From positions 1 through 5,674 of the forward strand of contig JACMMK010000103.1 of the NCBI GenBank assembly GCA_014379045.1: a stretch of DNA of 5,674 bases, read 5' to 3'. This DNA comes from Burkholderiales bacterium (GTDB lineage: Bacteria; Pseudomonadota; Gammaproteobacteria; Burkholderiales; CAIKXV01). Under the pieces are notes generated by a model. That model ran no database searches and was not told the DNA's origin. It was given only the letters and a program-made list of their open reading frames with translations. Positions 1 through 5,674 of this stretch are shown in pieces; position 1 is the first letter of the stretch; the number at the start of each line of letters is the position of its first letter. Position numbers and translations under genes: made by a program.

Positions 1-318
1 AAACTGAACGAGCTATTGCGTGGGCGTACGGCGTACAGCGACGGGTGGGTCGTCGACCGACCCTGGCTCGGCCGACTGTTCGAAGCCGCGGCGATGCGCT
101 GCGATTTCACGCTGAGTTCGCTCGAGATGATTCTGTCGGAGCAGCAGATGGCGCACTGGGGGCCGGCCAAACAATCGCTGCTGGCAGATCAGCAGGAGTG
201 TCGACATCGGGCCAGTCATGACGCGCTGTTGTTACAGCAGACGTTTGAGAAAACGAGAGAGATGGGGAGAGCGGCAATCGCGGGAGCGACAATACAGAGC
301 TGGGCGGATAGGCGCTGA
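1..318 (+). CDS. C-terminal end of an unidentified protein (5'-truncated by window)
   Basis: The frame is open from the first base and closes with TGA at 316-318, giving 105 codons. The only possible start inside it is a TTG at 16 with no Shine-Dalgarno sequence, so this is more likely the tail of a longer gene than a small complete gene. The visible part has no signal peptide or membrane segment. It is mostly polar, with Gln/Glu/Arg-rich stretches in its second half that look helical (for example around SEQQMAHW and LLADQQEC). I do not recognise a family. GC is about 61%, between the GC-rich core genes and the poorer patch that follows. The gene ends 79 nt before the lipoprotein gene on the same strand, so co-transcription is possible but not shown. 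A non-coding 3' region is not excluded, because antisense frames are also open here. Confidence 0.5.
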   Translation, partial: KLNELLRGRTAYSDGWVVDRPWLGRLFEAAAMRCDFTLSSLEMILSEQQMAHWGPAKQSLLADQQECRHRASHDALLLQQTFEKTREMGRAAIAGATIQSWADRR

Positions 319-388
319 ACGCACTCGTTTCCCCCAGCAAAACTCATCCGTCGAAGTGCTGTCTGTTACGCCACACCACTAAAACTTC

Positions 389-393
389 GGAGG
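389..393 (+). promoter_or_regulatory. Ribosome binding site deciding a GTG start
   Basis: A GGAGG core lies 4 nt upstream of GTG at 398. The overlapping ATG at 396 is followed at once by TGA, so it cannot be the start. There is no other ATG, GTG or TTG in frame before the lipobox cysteine, so this site fixes GTG 398 as the start. Confidence 0.6.
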
Positions 394-397
394 GAAT

Positions 398-943
398 GTG
401 ATCCACCGGGGAAAGGGCTCCAACAGCGCGAGCCTTATAAGGCGTCTGGCTAATGCAGCGCGCGTTTTTGGATCGATATCAGCCTTAGCTTTGGGAGGCT
501 GTGCAACTTCCCTTTCGGTCGACAGGCAAGCAAGGTTAGATGGCCTTGTATTGCACGGCTGGGTGAATCGGGTAAGCACAGAACAAGTATCGGTTGCGCT
601 CTCCTCCGATCTTGGAAAAAGACTTTGCTCCGAGCGCAGTTTCCCGTGGTGCGAACATCCGGACCAATTCGACTATGTGAGTGTGATGTTCATGAACTCT
701 TACTGGGGAGGACTACGCGGGGTGGGCGTGTATGCCCCCCGCTCGTTAACCATTCAGCAAAATGACATCGTTGTGGTACGGATGCGAGCTGCTGGATTCT
801 CCGAACTGGTGGAAGTCGCGTCGAGAGGCGAACGTGAGGCTTGTCGATGGGTAGGCGGCGGATTTGCTCGAGCCACGACAGCAGCAGGCGTGATCTGTAA
901 TGATTACGATTGGCGGAACTTTGCGCCGCTCTTCTACGATTGA
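398..943 (+). CDS. Predicted lipoprotein of unknown family, 181 aa
   Basis: The GTG start is supported by a GGAGG 4 nt upstream. The N-terminus has a basic region (Arg15, Arg16, Arg22), a short hydrophobic stretch at residues 23-34 and a lipobox, LGGC, with Cys35 as the likely lipidated residue. This predicts export and membrane anchoring. The mature part (about 146 residues) holds four more cysteines, Cys77, Cys85, Cys149 and Cys167, consistent with two disulfides in an oxidising compartment. It looks beta-rich around residues 50-70 and 105-130, and ends in an aromatic, acidic tail (NDYDW...LFYD). I do not recognise the family and assign no function. GC is about 53% over 421-600, counted by hand, against about 67% in the hydrolase gene, and AT-ending codons are frequent; this suggests a different origin or weaker codon selection. 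The gene converges with the 492-aa protein gene, with only 23 nt between the stops. Confidence 0.72.
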   Translation: MIHRGKGSNSASLIRRLANAARVFGSISALALGGCATSLSVDRQARLDGLVLHGWVNRVSTEQVSVALSSDLGKRLCSERSFPWCEHPDQFDYVSVMFMNSYWGGLRGVGVYAPRSLTIQQNDIVVVRMRAAGFSELVEVASRGEREACRWVGGGFARATTAAGVICNDYDWRNFAPLFYD

Positions 944-952
944 TGTCGTAGA
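933..952. terminator. Small inverted repeat between convergent genes (weak terminator candidate)
   Basis: TCTACGA (933-939) and TCGTAGA (946-952) form a perfect 7-bp stem with a 6-nt loop. It spans the stop codon of the lipoprotein gene at 941-943 and lies just outside the stop of the convergent gene at 967-969. Its position suits a shared terminator, but neither strand has a T-run after the stem and the stem is only moderately GC-rich, so an intrinsic terminator is doubtful. Confidence 0.22.
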
Positions 953-966
953 CGATCCGTAGCTCA

Positions 967-2445
967 TCAAAAGGCCGTACAACGCTGAAGACTGCCGCCT
1001 CTATAACCTTGCGCGTAGCAGTTTGAGTGACGTGCCCGCAGCGATGCAACGTTGTTCTGCGAGAGGACGCTATCGGGACGAGGAAGAACTCCAGCTGGAA
1101 GAGCTAAGTTTCGGCATTCTTGACTCGAGCGGCCTTCTGCGCAGGAGCCTTTGTAAAGCTGCGCCACTCCTGCTAATCCGGCCGCAATATGGTTGTCCAC
1201 ATGGCGCTCCGCGATAGTTCTTGTGAGCACGCTCGCGTGAACAGATTGACTGGCTGGGGCTTCTAAGAATCCGGATCCGGTTGCGCCGAGATAGCCTTGC
1301 TGTGCAGAAGTCAGCGGGCCACCTCCACCCGCCACTGTTGATGCGACTGAATACGCGCCTCCCGCATATGCCGAGACCCATCCTGGCGACAGCAGACCTG
1401 AGCCTAGCTGTCCCGCGAATGAGCTCGCTCCGGCGTAGGCAGTTATCGCAGTTGCCGCGACCCAAACCAACGCCGCCGTCACCAACGCAAACGCCAACAC
1501 CGTAAACCCCGATCTCGAATCGGTCCACGAATACAACATATCCTCCGGACTCGGCATGTTACCGCCGTCCCATTCCGCGACCGACACGCCGCTGTGTGCG
1601 AGATGCTCGAGCGACGCACACGAAGTCGATCCCGGGATAGTGCAGATCGCCGCCTGCGTGCCGTAGGGTTGATGGTCGATGGGCAACGCGACGAACCACT
1701 TCGGCCTGACCCACGCCTGTGTCGTCGTCTCGACCGTCTGCCTGAACAGGTTCCCCGACCGCCGCACCGTCTGCGTCCACCGGGTATCGGTCAGCGCGAT
1801 GAAGCCGGAGGCGGCGTTGTAGAGCCGCATCGCATGCCCGACGGCGACCTGCGCCGCACTCCAGCCGATGTTGTAGAACACCGGGTCGGTGTCATCGGCG
1901 GGACGAAACGAGGCGAACGGATTGCGCCCAGCCCGGGCGGCATCCAGCGCCTCAGACTCCGACAGGTAGTGTCGCTGCGCCGACCACCGCTCGCCGTGAT
2001 GCGGCGTGAAATCGCCGAGGTAGGTCCGGATGCGTCCGTCCGGATGCCGTTCGGCCTTCACCACGCGTATCCGAAGCTGCGCATTCTCCGGCGAGTAAGT
2101 CGCGAACACCATCGCGGCATGCCCGGGGAACGCCATCACCAGCTTCGACACGACGTCCGAACTCAGACCCAGCTGCCCGACCTCCTCGCGCCCGGCGGTG
2201 ATCCAGCGCTCGCCCTGCAGCATCCGGATGTCGAAGCCACTGCCGCCGCGACCGGCGATCTCGCCGAGCACGGTCCAGTTGTCGAGCGGGTAGCGCACGC
2301 TCACCGTCGGCGACGTCGGCCAGTGGGTCCAGCGCGGCTGGAACTGGCCCCCGGCGGCCTGCGCCTCGCGCATCGGCGCGAGCAGTGACATCGCCGTCAT
2401 CACGACGGCGAGCACCGCGGCAATCGAACGATGAACGCGCTTCAT
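967..2445 (-). CDS. Exported protein of unknown family with internal hydrophobic segment and Cys-rich tail, 492 aa
   Basis: The start at 2445 gives a clear Sec signal peptide: basic n-region (residues 2-6), hydrophobic core at 8-23, and an AQA/AGG type I cleavage site near residue 30. Residues about 31-300 form a soluble domain with many Trp and aromatic residues and a cysteine pair (Cys268, Cys276). A strongly hydrophobic segment at about 312-337 looks like a membrane span, followed by a Gly/Ala/Ser-rich stretch to about 378 that could form a second, weaker span. The C-terminal 115 residues carry Cys435, Cys444, Cys476 and Cys489. I recognise no catalytic motif or family. It is the last gene of the minus-strand set, 54 nt after the second BamE-like gene, with no strong Shine-Dalgarno. 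GC is about 67% for the N-terminal coding part but 58% over 961-1560 (349 of 600 counted), so the part from just before the hydrophobic segment onward differs in composition. The reading frame and export are well supported; the function is unknown. Confidence 0.75.
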   Translation of the reverse strand: MKRVHRSIAAVLAVVMTAMSLLAPMREAQAAGGQFQPRWTHWPTSPTVSVRYPLDNWTVLGEIAGRGGSGFDIRMLQGERWITAGREEVGQLGLSSDVVSKLVMAFPGHAAMVFATYSPENAQLRIRVVKAERHPDGRIRTYLGDFTPHHGERWSAQRHYLSESEALDAARAGRNPFASFRPADDTDPVFYNIGWSAAQVAVGHAMRLYNAASGFIALTDTRWTQTVRRSGNLFRQTVETTTQAWVRPKWFVALPIDHQPYGTQAAICTIPGSTSCASLEHLAHSGVSVAEWDGGNMPSPEDMLYSWTDSRSGFTVLAFALVTAALVWVAATAITAYAGASSFAGQLGSGLLSPGWVSAYAGGAYSVASTVAGGGGPLTSAQQGYLGATGSGFLEAPASQSVHASVLTRTIAERHVDNHIAAGLAGVAQLYKGSCAEGRSSQECRNLALPAGVLPRPDSVLSQNNVASLRARHSNCYAQGYRGGSLQRCTAF

Positions 2446-2499
2446 GCGGGACGCTCTCGGAGGAACGCGGCCTCGAATCTTGCCATATCGTGATGAGCG

Positions 2500-2919
2500 T
2501 TATCGGTCCGCGCGCTCCGCCGCGTGAAACGTGCGTTGCGCCACGCGCGCGACCCTGCCCTCCTCGATGAACACGCGCACGTCGAACCCGGTCGTCGACC
2601 CGAGTGCGAACGTGCCGTTGACCCCGATCACGCCGGTGCCACCGGCGATCATCTGTGCGCCGATGCGCAACTGGTTGTACTGCAGGTAATGCCGGCCGCG
2701 ATCGTCGACGCCGAAGGACGCCGGCAGACCTAGCGCGGCAACCACCGCCGCCTCGGGCATGCCGGGGGCCACTTGTTCGAGCGCCTGGGGCTCGAAGCTT
2801 CGATCGGCCGCGATCCGGATCGTACCGCCGCCCACCGCACAGCCCGCCGACGGCAGCGCGACAAACAGCGCGATGCAGAACGCGACACGTGACCGGGCCG
2901 TGCACGCTCGCGCGCTCAT
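2500..2919 (-). CDS. BamE/SmpA-like small lipoprotein, 139 aa
   Basis: ATG at 2919 is preceded by a good ribosome binding site and overlaps the stop of the upstream gene (ATGA), indicating translational coupling. A signal sequence (Arg4, Arg9, Arg11, then hydrophobic 12-22) ends at SAGC, with Cys27 as the likely lipidated residue; Ser at -3 is an unusual lipobox residue. Residues about 47-82 resemble the BamE/SmpA/OmlA fold: a Gly-Met turn (VAPGMP), a helix, the LGLP element, then an Asp-Asp-Arg-Gly turn and an aromatic strand (HYLQY). A glycine-rich hydrophobic stretch (86-111) separates this from a final strand, FDVRVFIEEG. In known family members this fold mediates protein contacts in the outer-membrane assembly machinery or other envelope complexes. 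The gene is probably not bamE itself, because it sits beside a paralogue and unrelated exported genes. The exact partner is unknown. Confidence 0.75.
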   Translation of the reverse strand: MSARACTARSRVAFCIALFVALPSAGCAVGGGTIRIAADRSFEPQALEQVAPGMPEAAVVAALGLPASFGVDDRGRHYLQYNQLRIGAQMIAGGTGVIGVNGTFALGSTTGFDVRVFIEEGRVARVAQRTFHAAERADR

Positions 2920-3323
2920 TCGCCACCTCCCCCGCCCAGCACGCGATACGCATCGGCACCAGCGATCTCCCAGATCACCTGTCCGACGCGATCGGTGGCG
3001 TCGAACACCACGCGTACTTCGCCGCCTACCGACGCCTGCGACGCGACGAATCCCGCCAGCAGCAGACCCCCGCCGGCACTCGTCGATTGCTGGCCGCGAT
3101 AACGGTACTCCCAGTAACGGCGCCCATCGGCATCGACGCCGGTCGCGTAGGGCGAGCCGAGTCGCTTGCGCACCGCGTCGGCATCCATGCGTGCCGAGAT
3201 CTGCTGGATGCGCTCCAGCGGAAACTCACGTCCATCGTAAACCGAGGTGCGGTGAACGGCGCACCCGCTCGTGACCATCGTCAACATGAGGGTCGCGCGA
3301 ATCAATCGAAGTCTGGCTTTCAT
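2916..3323 (-). CDS. BamE/SmpA-like small lipoprotein, 135 aa (first gene of the minus-strand set)
   Basis: The frame is open much further upstream, to 3668, but ATG 3323 is preferred. It has a near-perfect Shine-Dalgarno and opens a signal peptide (Lys2, Arg4, Arg6, Arg9, hydrophobic 10-18) that ends at TSGC, with Cys21 likely lipidated. The longer frame would put this signal peptide in the middle of the protein and would overlap the divergent hydrolase gene. Residues about 36-76 match the BamE/SmpA pattern: a helix with DADAVRKRLGSP, a DADGR turn, and an aromatic strand (YWEYRY). A Gly-rich hydrophobic stretch at 84-96 and a strand EVRVVFD (102-108) follow, the same order as in the next gene, so the two are probably paralogues. 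The protein ends in five glycines and a Glu. Its stop overlaps the next start by 4 nt. It likely works in the outer-membrane inner leaflet or periplasm; the partner is unknown. Confidence 0.78.
   Translation of the reverse strand: MKARLRLIRATLMLTMVTSGCAVHRTSVYDGREFPLERIQQISARMDADAVRKRLGSPYATGVDADGRRYWEYRYRGQQSTSAGGGLLLAGFVASQASVGGEVRVVFDATDRVGQVIWEIAGADAYRVLGGGGGE
2926..2930 (-). promoter_or_regulatory. Ribosome binding site inside the upstream gene's polyglycine tail
   Basis: Read on the minus strand, GGAGG lies 6 nt before ATG 2919. It is embedded in the codons for the terminal Gly run of the upstream BamE-like protein, so the same bases encode that tail and start the next gene. Confidence 0.6.
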
Positions 3324-3501
3324 CGGGGAGTCCTCCTTCGGGCCGAGTTGACCATCGTCGCCTACGCGCAGCCACGCCGAGAAGCGTGCGCAACAGGTCG
3401 ATACGTCCGCGCGCCTGCGCCCGAACCGTACCGTGACGCGGGTGACTATCCCGCCCGTCGGACAGGTATCCTCGAACGATCGTCGGCCCGCGAACCCCCG
3501 C
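3324..3501. promoter_or_regulatory. Divergent intergenic region, presumed to hold promoters for both flanking genes
   Basis: This 178-bp gap separates the minus-strand lipoprotein set from the plus-strand hydrolase, so promoters for both directions should lie here. I see no convincing -35/-10 pair on either strand. The 5-bp inverted repeat CACGC-N6-GCGTG at 3373-3388 is too short to call an operator. If the hydrolase starts at GTG 3433, the gap shrinks to 109 bp. No regulator gene is adjacent. Confidence 0.4.
3331..3338 (-). promoter_or_regulatory. Strong ribosome binding site deciding ATG 3323
   Basis: On the minus strand this reads AAGGAGGA, 7 nt before ATG 3323. It is the best Shine-Dalgarno in the window. 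It argues against the upstream in-frame starts and suggests the small lipoprotein is translated efficiently. Confidence 0.75.
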
Positions 3502-5526
3502 ATGAAAACGATCCGCCGTTTCCCGTTCCGTTTCACCGAAACCGAAGACTGCTGGATCCCGATGCCCGACGGCGTGCGCCTCGCGGCCAAGCTCTGGATG
3601 CCACGGGTGAAGGCCGGCATCCGCGTGCCGGCGATCATCGAAGTGCTGCCGTATCGCAAGCGCGACATCTACGCGCCGCGCGATGCGATGCACCACCGCT
3701 ACTTCGCCGGCCACGGTTACGCGTGCCTGCGCGTGGACATCCGCGGCTCGGGAGATTCCGACGGTCATCAGGGGGTGTTCGCCGCGGAACAGGAGCGCAA
3801 CGACACGCTGCGGGTGCTCGAGTGGATCGCCGCGCAATCCTGGAGCGACGGACAGGTCGCGATGTTCGGCATCTCGTGGGGCGGCTTTCAGGGTATCCAG
3901 ACCGCGCACTGCGCACCGCCCCAACTGAAGGCGGTGGTCGCGTGTTCGTTCGCGCCCGACCGCTATCGCTACAGCCAGGCGTACCGCGGCGGTTGCTTCC
4001 TGCCGCGTTCGATCCGCTGGTCGAGTCAGCTGTTCGGCTACAAGTCGCGCCCGCCCGATCCAGCGCTCGTCGGTCGGCGCTGGCGGCGCATGTGGCTCGA
4101 ACGACTCGAGCACGACACGCCGCAGATCATCGCCGCGCTCGAGCATCAGGCCTACGACGCCTACTGGCAGCGCCTGCGCATCGACTACGCGCGCATCCGT
4201 GCGCCGTTCTACGCAATCAGCGGCTGGGCTGACGGCGCGTATGTGAGCGCGGTCGGTGAATCGCTGGCGGCGCTGCCGGCACCGCACAAGGGTCTGATCG
4301 GTCCGTGGGGCCATCGCTTTCCCCATCTGGGCGTACCCGGACCGGCGATCGGCTTCCTGCAAGAGTCTTTGCGCTGGTTCGATCACTGGATGCGCGATCG
4401 CGACACCGGCGTCATGCGCGAGCCGATGCTCAAGGCGTGGATCGCCGAAGCCGCCCCGGCGCAGAGCTTCTATGCGCAGTCTCCGGGCCGCTGGGTCACC
4501 GAACCGGTCTGGCCATCGCCGAGAATCAAGACCCAACGCTGGTATCTGCAGGGCGACGGCAGCCTGCGCGGCCGCGCACGCACACGCGTCGTGCGCTCGG
4601 CACGTTCGCCGCTGACGACCGGACTCGACTGCGGGGAACTGATGCCGTGGTTCCAGCACGGGCCGAGCCCGGAGATGCCCGGCGATCAACGTGCCGACGA
4701 CGGCAAGTCGCTGTGCTTCGACTCGGCGCCGCTCGCACGCGCGACAGAGATCCTCGGCACGCCGGTGGCGCGACTGCGCGTGGCGGTCGACCGACCGACC
4801 GCGTTCATCTGCGTGCGGCTCTGCGATGTCGCCCCCGATGGCGCCTCGACGCGCGTGAGTTACGGCGTGTTCAACCTCACGCATGTGGACGACCCGGCCA
4901 AGCCGATCCGCCTTGAACCGGGCCGGCGCTACGACGTGACGGTGCCGCTGGTCGATACCGGTTACGCATTCCGCAAGGGGCATCGCATCCGCGTCGCGGT
5001 CTCGACGAGTTACTGGCCGCTGATCTGGCCGTCGCCCGAGCCCGTCACGCTGGCGCTCGACGCCGGCATCAGTCATCTGGAACTGCCGGTGCGCCCACCG
5101 AACCCGGCCGACCGGCGGCTGCGCGAGTTCGAGGCGCCCGAAGCCGCCGAGCCGTTCACCCGCACCGTGCTAGAACCGGGCGGTCGCAGCCGCGCGATCC
5201 GCACCGATGTCGGCAGCGGCGAGACCGTGGTCGAGATCGCGGACTTCAGTGGTCGGCTGCGCTACGACGATATCGCCCTGGTCGCCGAAGCCCGCTCGAG
5301 CGAACGGTATCGTCTGGTCGAAGGCGATCCGTTGTCCGCGACCGCAGAGGTCGGCTGGACCTGGCGCTTCGAGCGCGGCAACTGGCGCATCCGCACCGAG
5401 AGCATGACGCGCGTATCGTGTACGCGCACCGAGTTCGTCGTCCACGCACGTCTCGATGCCTACGAAGGTTCGAAGCGTGTGTTCAGCCGCGAGTTCGATC
5501 ATCGGGTGCGTCGCCATGGCACCTGA
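3502..5526 (+). CDS. CocE/NonD-family alpha/beta hydrolase (peptidase S15-like), 674 aa
   Basis: This is a serine hydrolase of the cocaine esterase / X-Pro dipeptidyl-peptidase superfamily, which cleaves ester or amide bonds; the substrate cannot be read from sequence. The N-terminal alpha/beta hydrolase domain covers about residues 10-300. It has LPYRKRD, whose Tyr51 matches the oxyanion-hole Tyr of cocaine esterase, then VDIRGSGDSDG (78-88). The nucleophile elbow GISWGG gives Ser125, GWADG gives Asp244 and GPWGH gives His271, so the triad is complete. Residues about 340-530 form the beta jelly-roll typical of the family C-terminus (VARLRVAV, GHRIRVAVSTSYWP). About 135 further residues (540-674) follow; from memory, similar tails occur in proteobacterial relatives, whereas cocaine esterase is about 574 residues. 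No signal peptide is seen, so it is probably cytoplasmic. ATG 3502 is chosen because the family sequence starts there; GTG 3433 would add 23 unrelated residues. Neither start has a clear Shine-Dalgarno. Its stop probably overlaps the Bug-type receptor gene. Confidence 0.93.
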   Translation: MKTIRRFPFRFTETEDCWIPMPDGVRLAAKLWMPRVKAGIRVPAIIEVLPYRKRDIYAPRDAMHHRYFAGHGYACLRVDIRGSGDSDGHQGVFAAEQERNDTLRVLEWIAAQSWSDGQVAMFGISWGGFQGIQTAHCAPPQLKAVVACSFAPDRYRYSQAYRGGCFLPRSIRWSSQLFGYKSRPPDPALVGRRWRRMWLERLEHDTPQIIAALEHQAYDAYWQRLRIDYARIRAPFYAISGWADGAYVSAVGESLAALPAPHKGLIGPWGHRFPHLGVPGPAIGFLQESLRWFDHWMRDRDTGVMREPMLKAWIAEAAPAQSFYAQSPGRWVTEPVWPSPRIKTQRWYLQGDGSLRGRARTRVVRSARSPLTTGLDCGELMPWFQHGPSPEMPGDQRADDGKSLCFDSAPLARATEILGTPVARLRVAVDRPTAFICVRLCDVAPDGASTRVSYGVFNLTHVDDPAKPIRLEPGRRYDVTVPLVDTGYAFRKGHRIRVAVSTSYWPLIWPSPEPVTLALDAGISHLELPVRPPNPADRRLREFEAPEAAEPFTRTVLEPGGRSRAIRTDVGSGETVVEIADFSGRLRYDDIALVAEARSSERYRLVEGDPLSATAEVGWTWRFERGNWRIRTESMTRVSCTRTEFVVHARLDAYEGSKRVFSREFDHRVRRHGT

Positions 5527-5674
5527 GCCTCGCGTGCGCGCCGCGCCGTTCACACGGCCATCGATCACCATCATGTCGATGATGAAGGCGATCATGGGCT
5601 GCACGTTGGCGTGCACGACGGTCGTCACGCCAGCCTTCGCGCAACCGTATCCGCGCAAGCCGATCACGCTGATC
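5516..5674 (+). CDS. Bug-family / tripartite tricarboxylate transporter substrate-binding receptor, 5' end only
   Basis: Fifty-three codons are visible before the window ends. They show a Sec signal peptide (hydrophobic core about residues 25-38, ending PAFA) followed by a mature start QPYPRKPITLI. A YPxKPI motif right after signal cleavage is the hallmark N-terminus of Bug receptors, periplasmic proteins that bind carboxylates, some feeding TctAB-type carriers and many acting as orphans. The start is ambiguous. ATG 5516 overlaps the hydrolase stop by 11 nt and would fit translational coupling, while ATG 5573, 5579 or 5582 give a more usual signal peptide of about 20-23 residues. None has a clear Shine-Dalgarno. 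The TLAC sequence in the signal region is a poor lipobox, so a soluble periplasmic protein is more likely. The rest of the gene, about 300 residues in this family, lies outside. Same-strand placement after the hydrolase suggests that one regulon handles uptake and hydrolysis of a related compound. Confidence 0.85.
   Translation, partial: MAPEPRVRAAPFTRPSITIMSMMKAIMGCTLACTTVVTPAFAQPYPRKPITLI

Noticed and set aside
1952..2959. A 335-codon minus-strand frame overlapping the second BamE-like gene and the signal-peptide end of the 492-aa gene
   Set aside because: It runs in another frame of two genes that have signal peptides and a good ribosome binding site. Its own product is Arg-rich with no recognisable feature.
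3373..3388. Inverted repeat CACGC-N6-GCGTG as a regulator operator
   Set aside because: A 5-bp GC-rich stem is expected by chance in this composition, and no regulator gene is adjacent.
3467..3472. TATCCT as a -10 box for the hydrolase gene
   Set aside because: No acceptable -35 element lies 16-18 nt upstream, so the match is not distinguishable from chance.
3433..3501. GTG 3433 as the hydrolase start
   Set aside because: The 23 extra residues do not resemble the family N-terminus and there is no Shine-Dalgarno. It is kept only as an alternative to ATG 3502.
3324..3668. N-terminal extension of the first BamE-like lipoprotein to an ATG at 3668
   Set aside because: It would bury the signal peptide and lipobox inside the protein and overlap the divergent hydrolase gene. 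ATG 3323 has a strong AAGGAGGA at ideal spacing.
2655..4232. A 525-codon open frame on the plus strand across both lipoprotein genes and the hydrolase start
   Set aside because: It overlaps three better-supported genes, is very rich in Arg, Pro and Ala, and has no domain or signal peptide. It is a shadow frame.
3226..5076. A 616-codon open frame on the minus strand opposite the hydrolase gene
   Set aside because: It is antisense to a gene with a complete catalytic triad and full family architecture. Its translation is Arg/Asp/Ala-rich low-complexity sequence with no recognisable motif, as expected of a shadow frame in GC-rich DNA.
5600..5614. TLAC in the Bug receptor signal region as a lipobox
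   Set aside because: It lacks the usual Leu at -3 and lies inside the hydrophobic core. The AFA/QPYPRKP junction further on is the classic type I cleavage site of Bug receptors.

Overview
The window looks like chromosomal DNA of a high-GC Gram-negative bacterium, most likely a betaproteobacterium. The evidence is GC near 67% in the core genes, several type II (lipoprotein) signal peptides, and the start of a Bug-type periplasmic substrate-binding receptor, a family greatly expanded in Burkholderiales. The lineage call is inference from gene content, not from a marker gene.

Layout. (1) 1-943, plus strand: the 3' end of an unidentified gene (1-318), then a small predicted lipoprotein of unknown family (398-943). 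(2) 967-3323, minus strand, convergent with the first block: a probable three-gene operon read from 3323 down to 967. It encodes two BamE/SmpA-like small lipoproteins whose genes overlap by 4 nt, then a 492-residue exported protein of unknown family with an internal hydrophobic segment and a cysteine-containing tail. (3) 3324-3501: a short divergent intergenic region. (4) 3502-5674, plus strand: a complete CocE/NonD-type alpha/beta hydrolase with a visible Ser-Asp-His triad, followed by and probably overlapping the 5' end of a Bug/tripartite-tricarboxylate-transporter receptor gene that runs off the window.

The right-hand part is conventional catabolic equipment: a cytoplasmic ester or amide hydrolase next to a carboxylate-binding receptor. 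The left-hand part is less ordinary. All four of its complete genes encode predicted envelope proteins with no assignable pathway. GC drops from about 67% to about 53-58% between roughly 400 and 1560, and the step falls inside the 492-residue protein gene, just before its hydrophobic segment. A conserved envelope module with a variable or acquired 3' end is the best candidate here for something undescribed, but the sequence alone does not give it a function. No tRNA, rRNA, CRISPR array, insertion sequence or convincing intrinsic terminator was seen.
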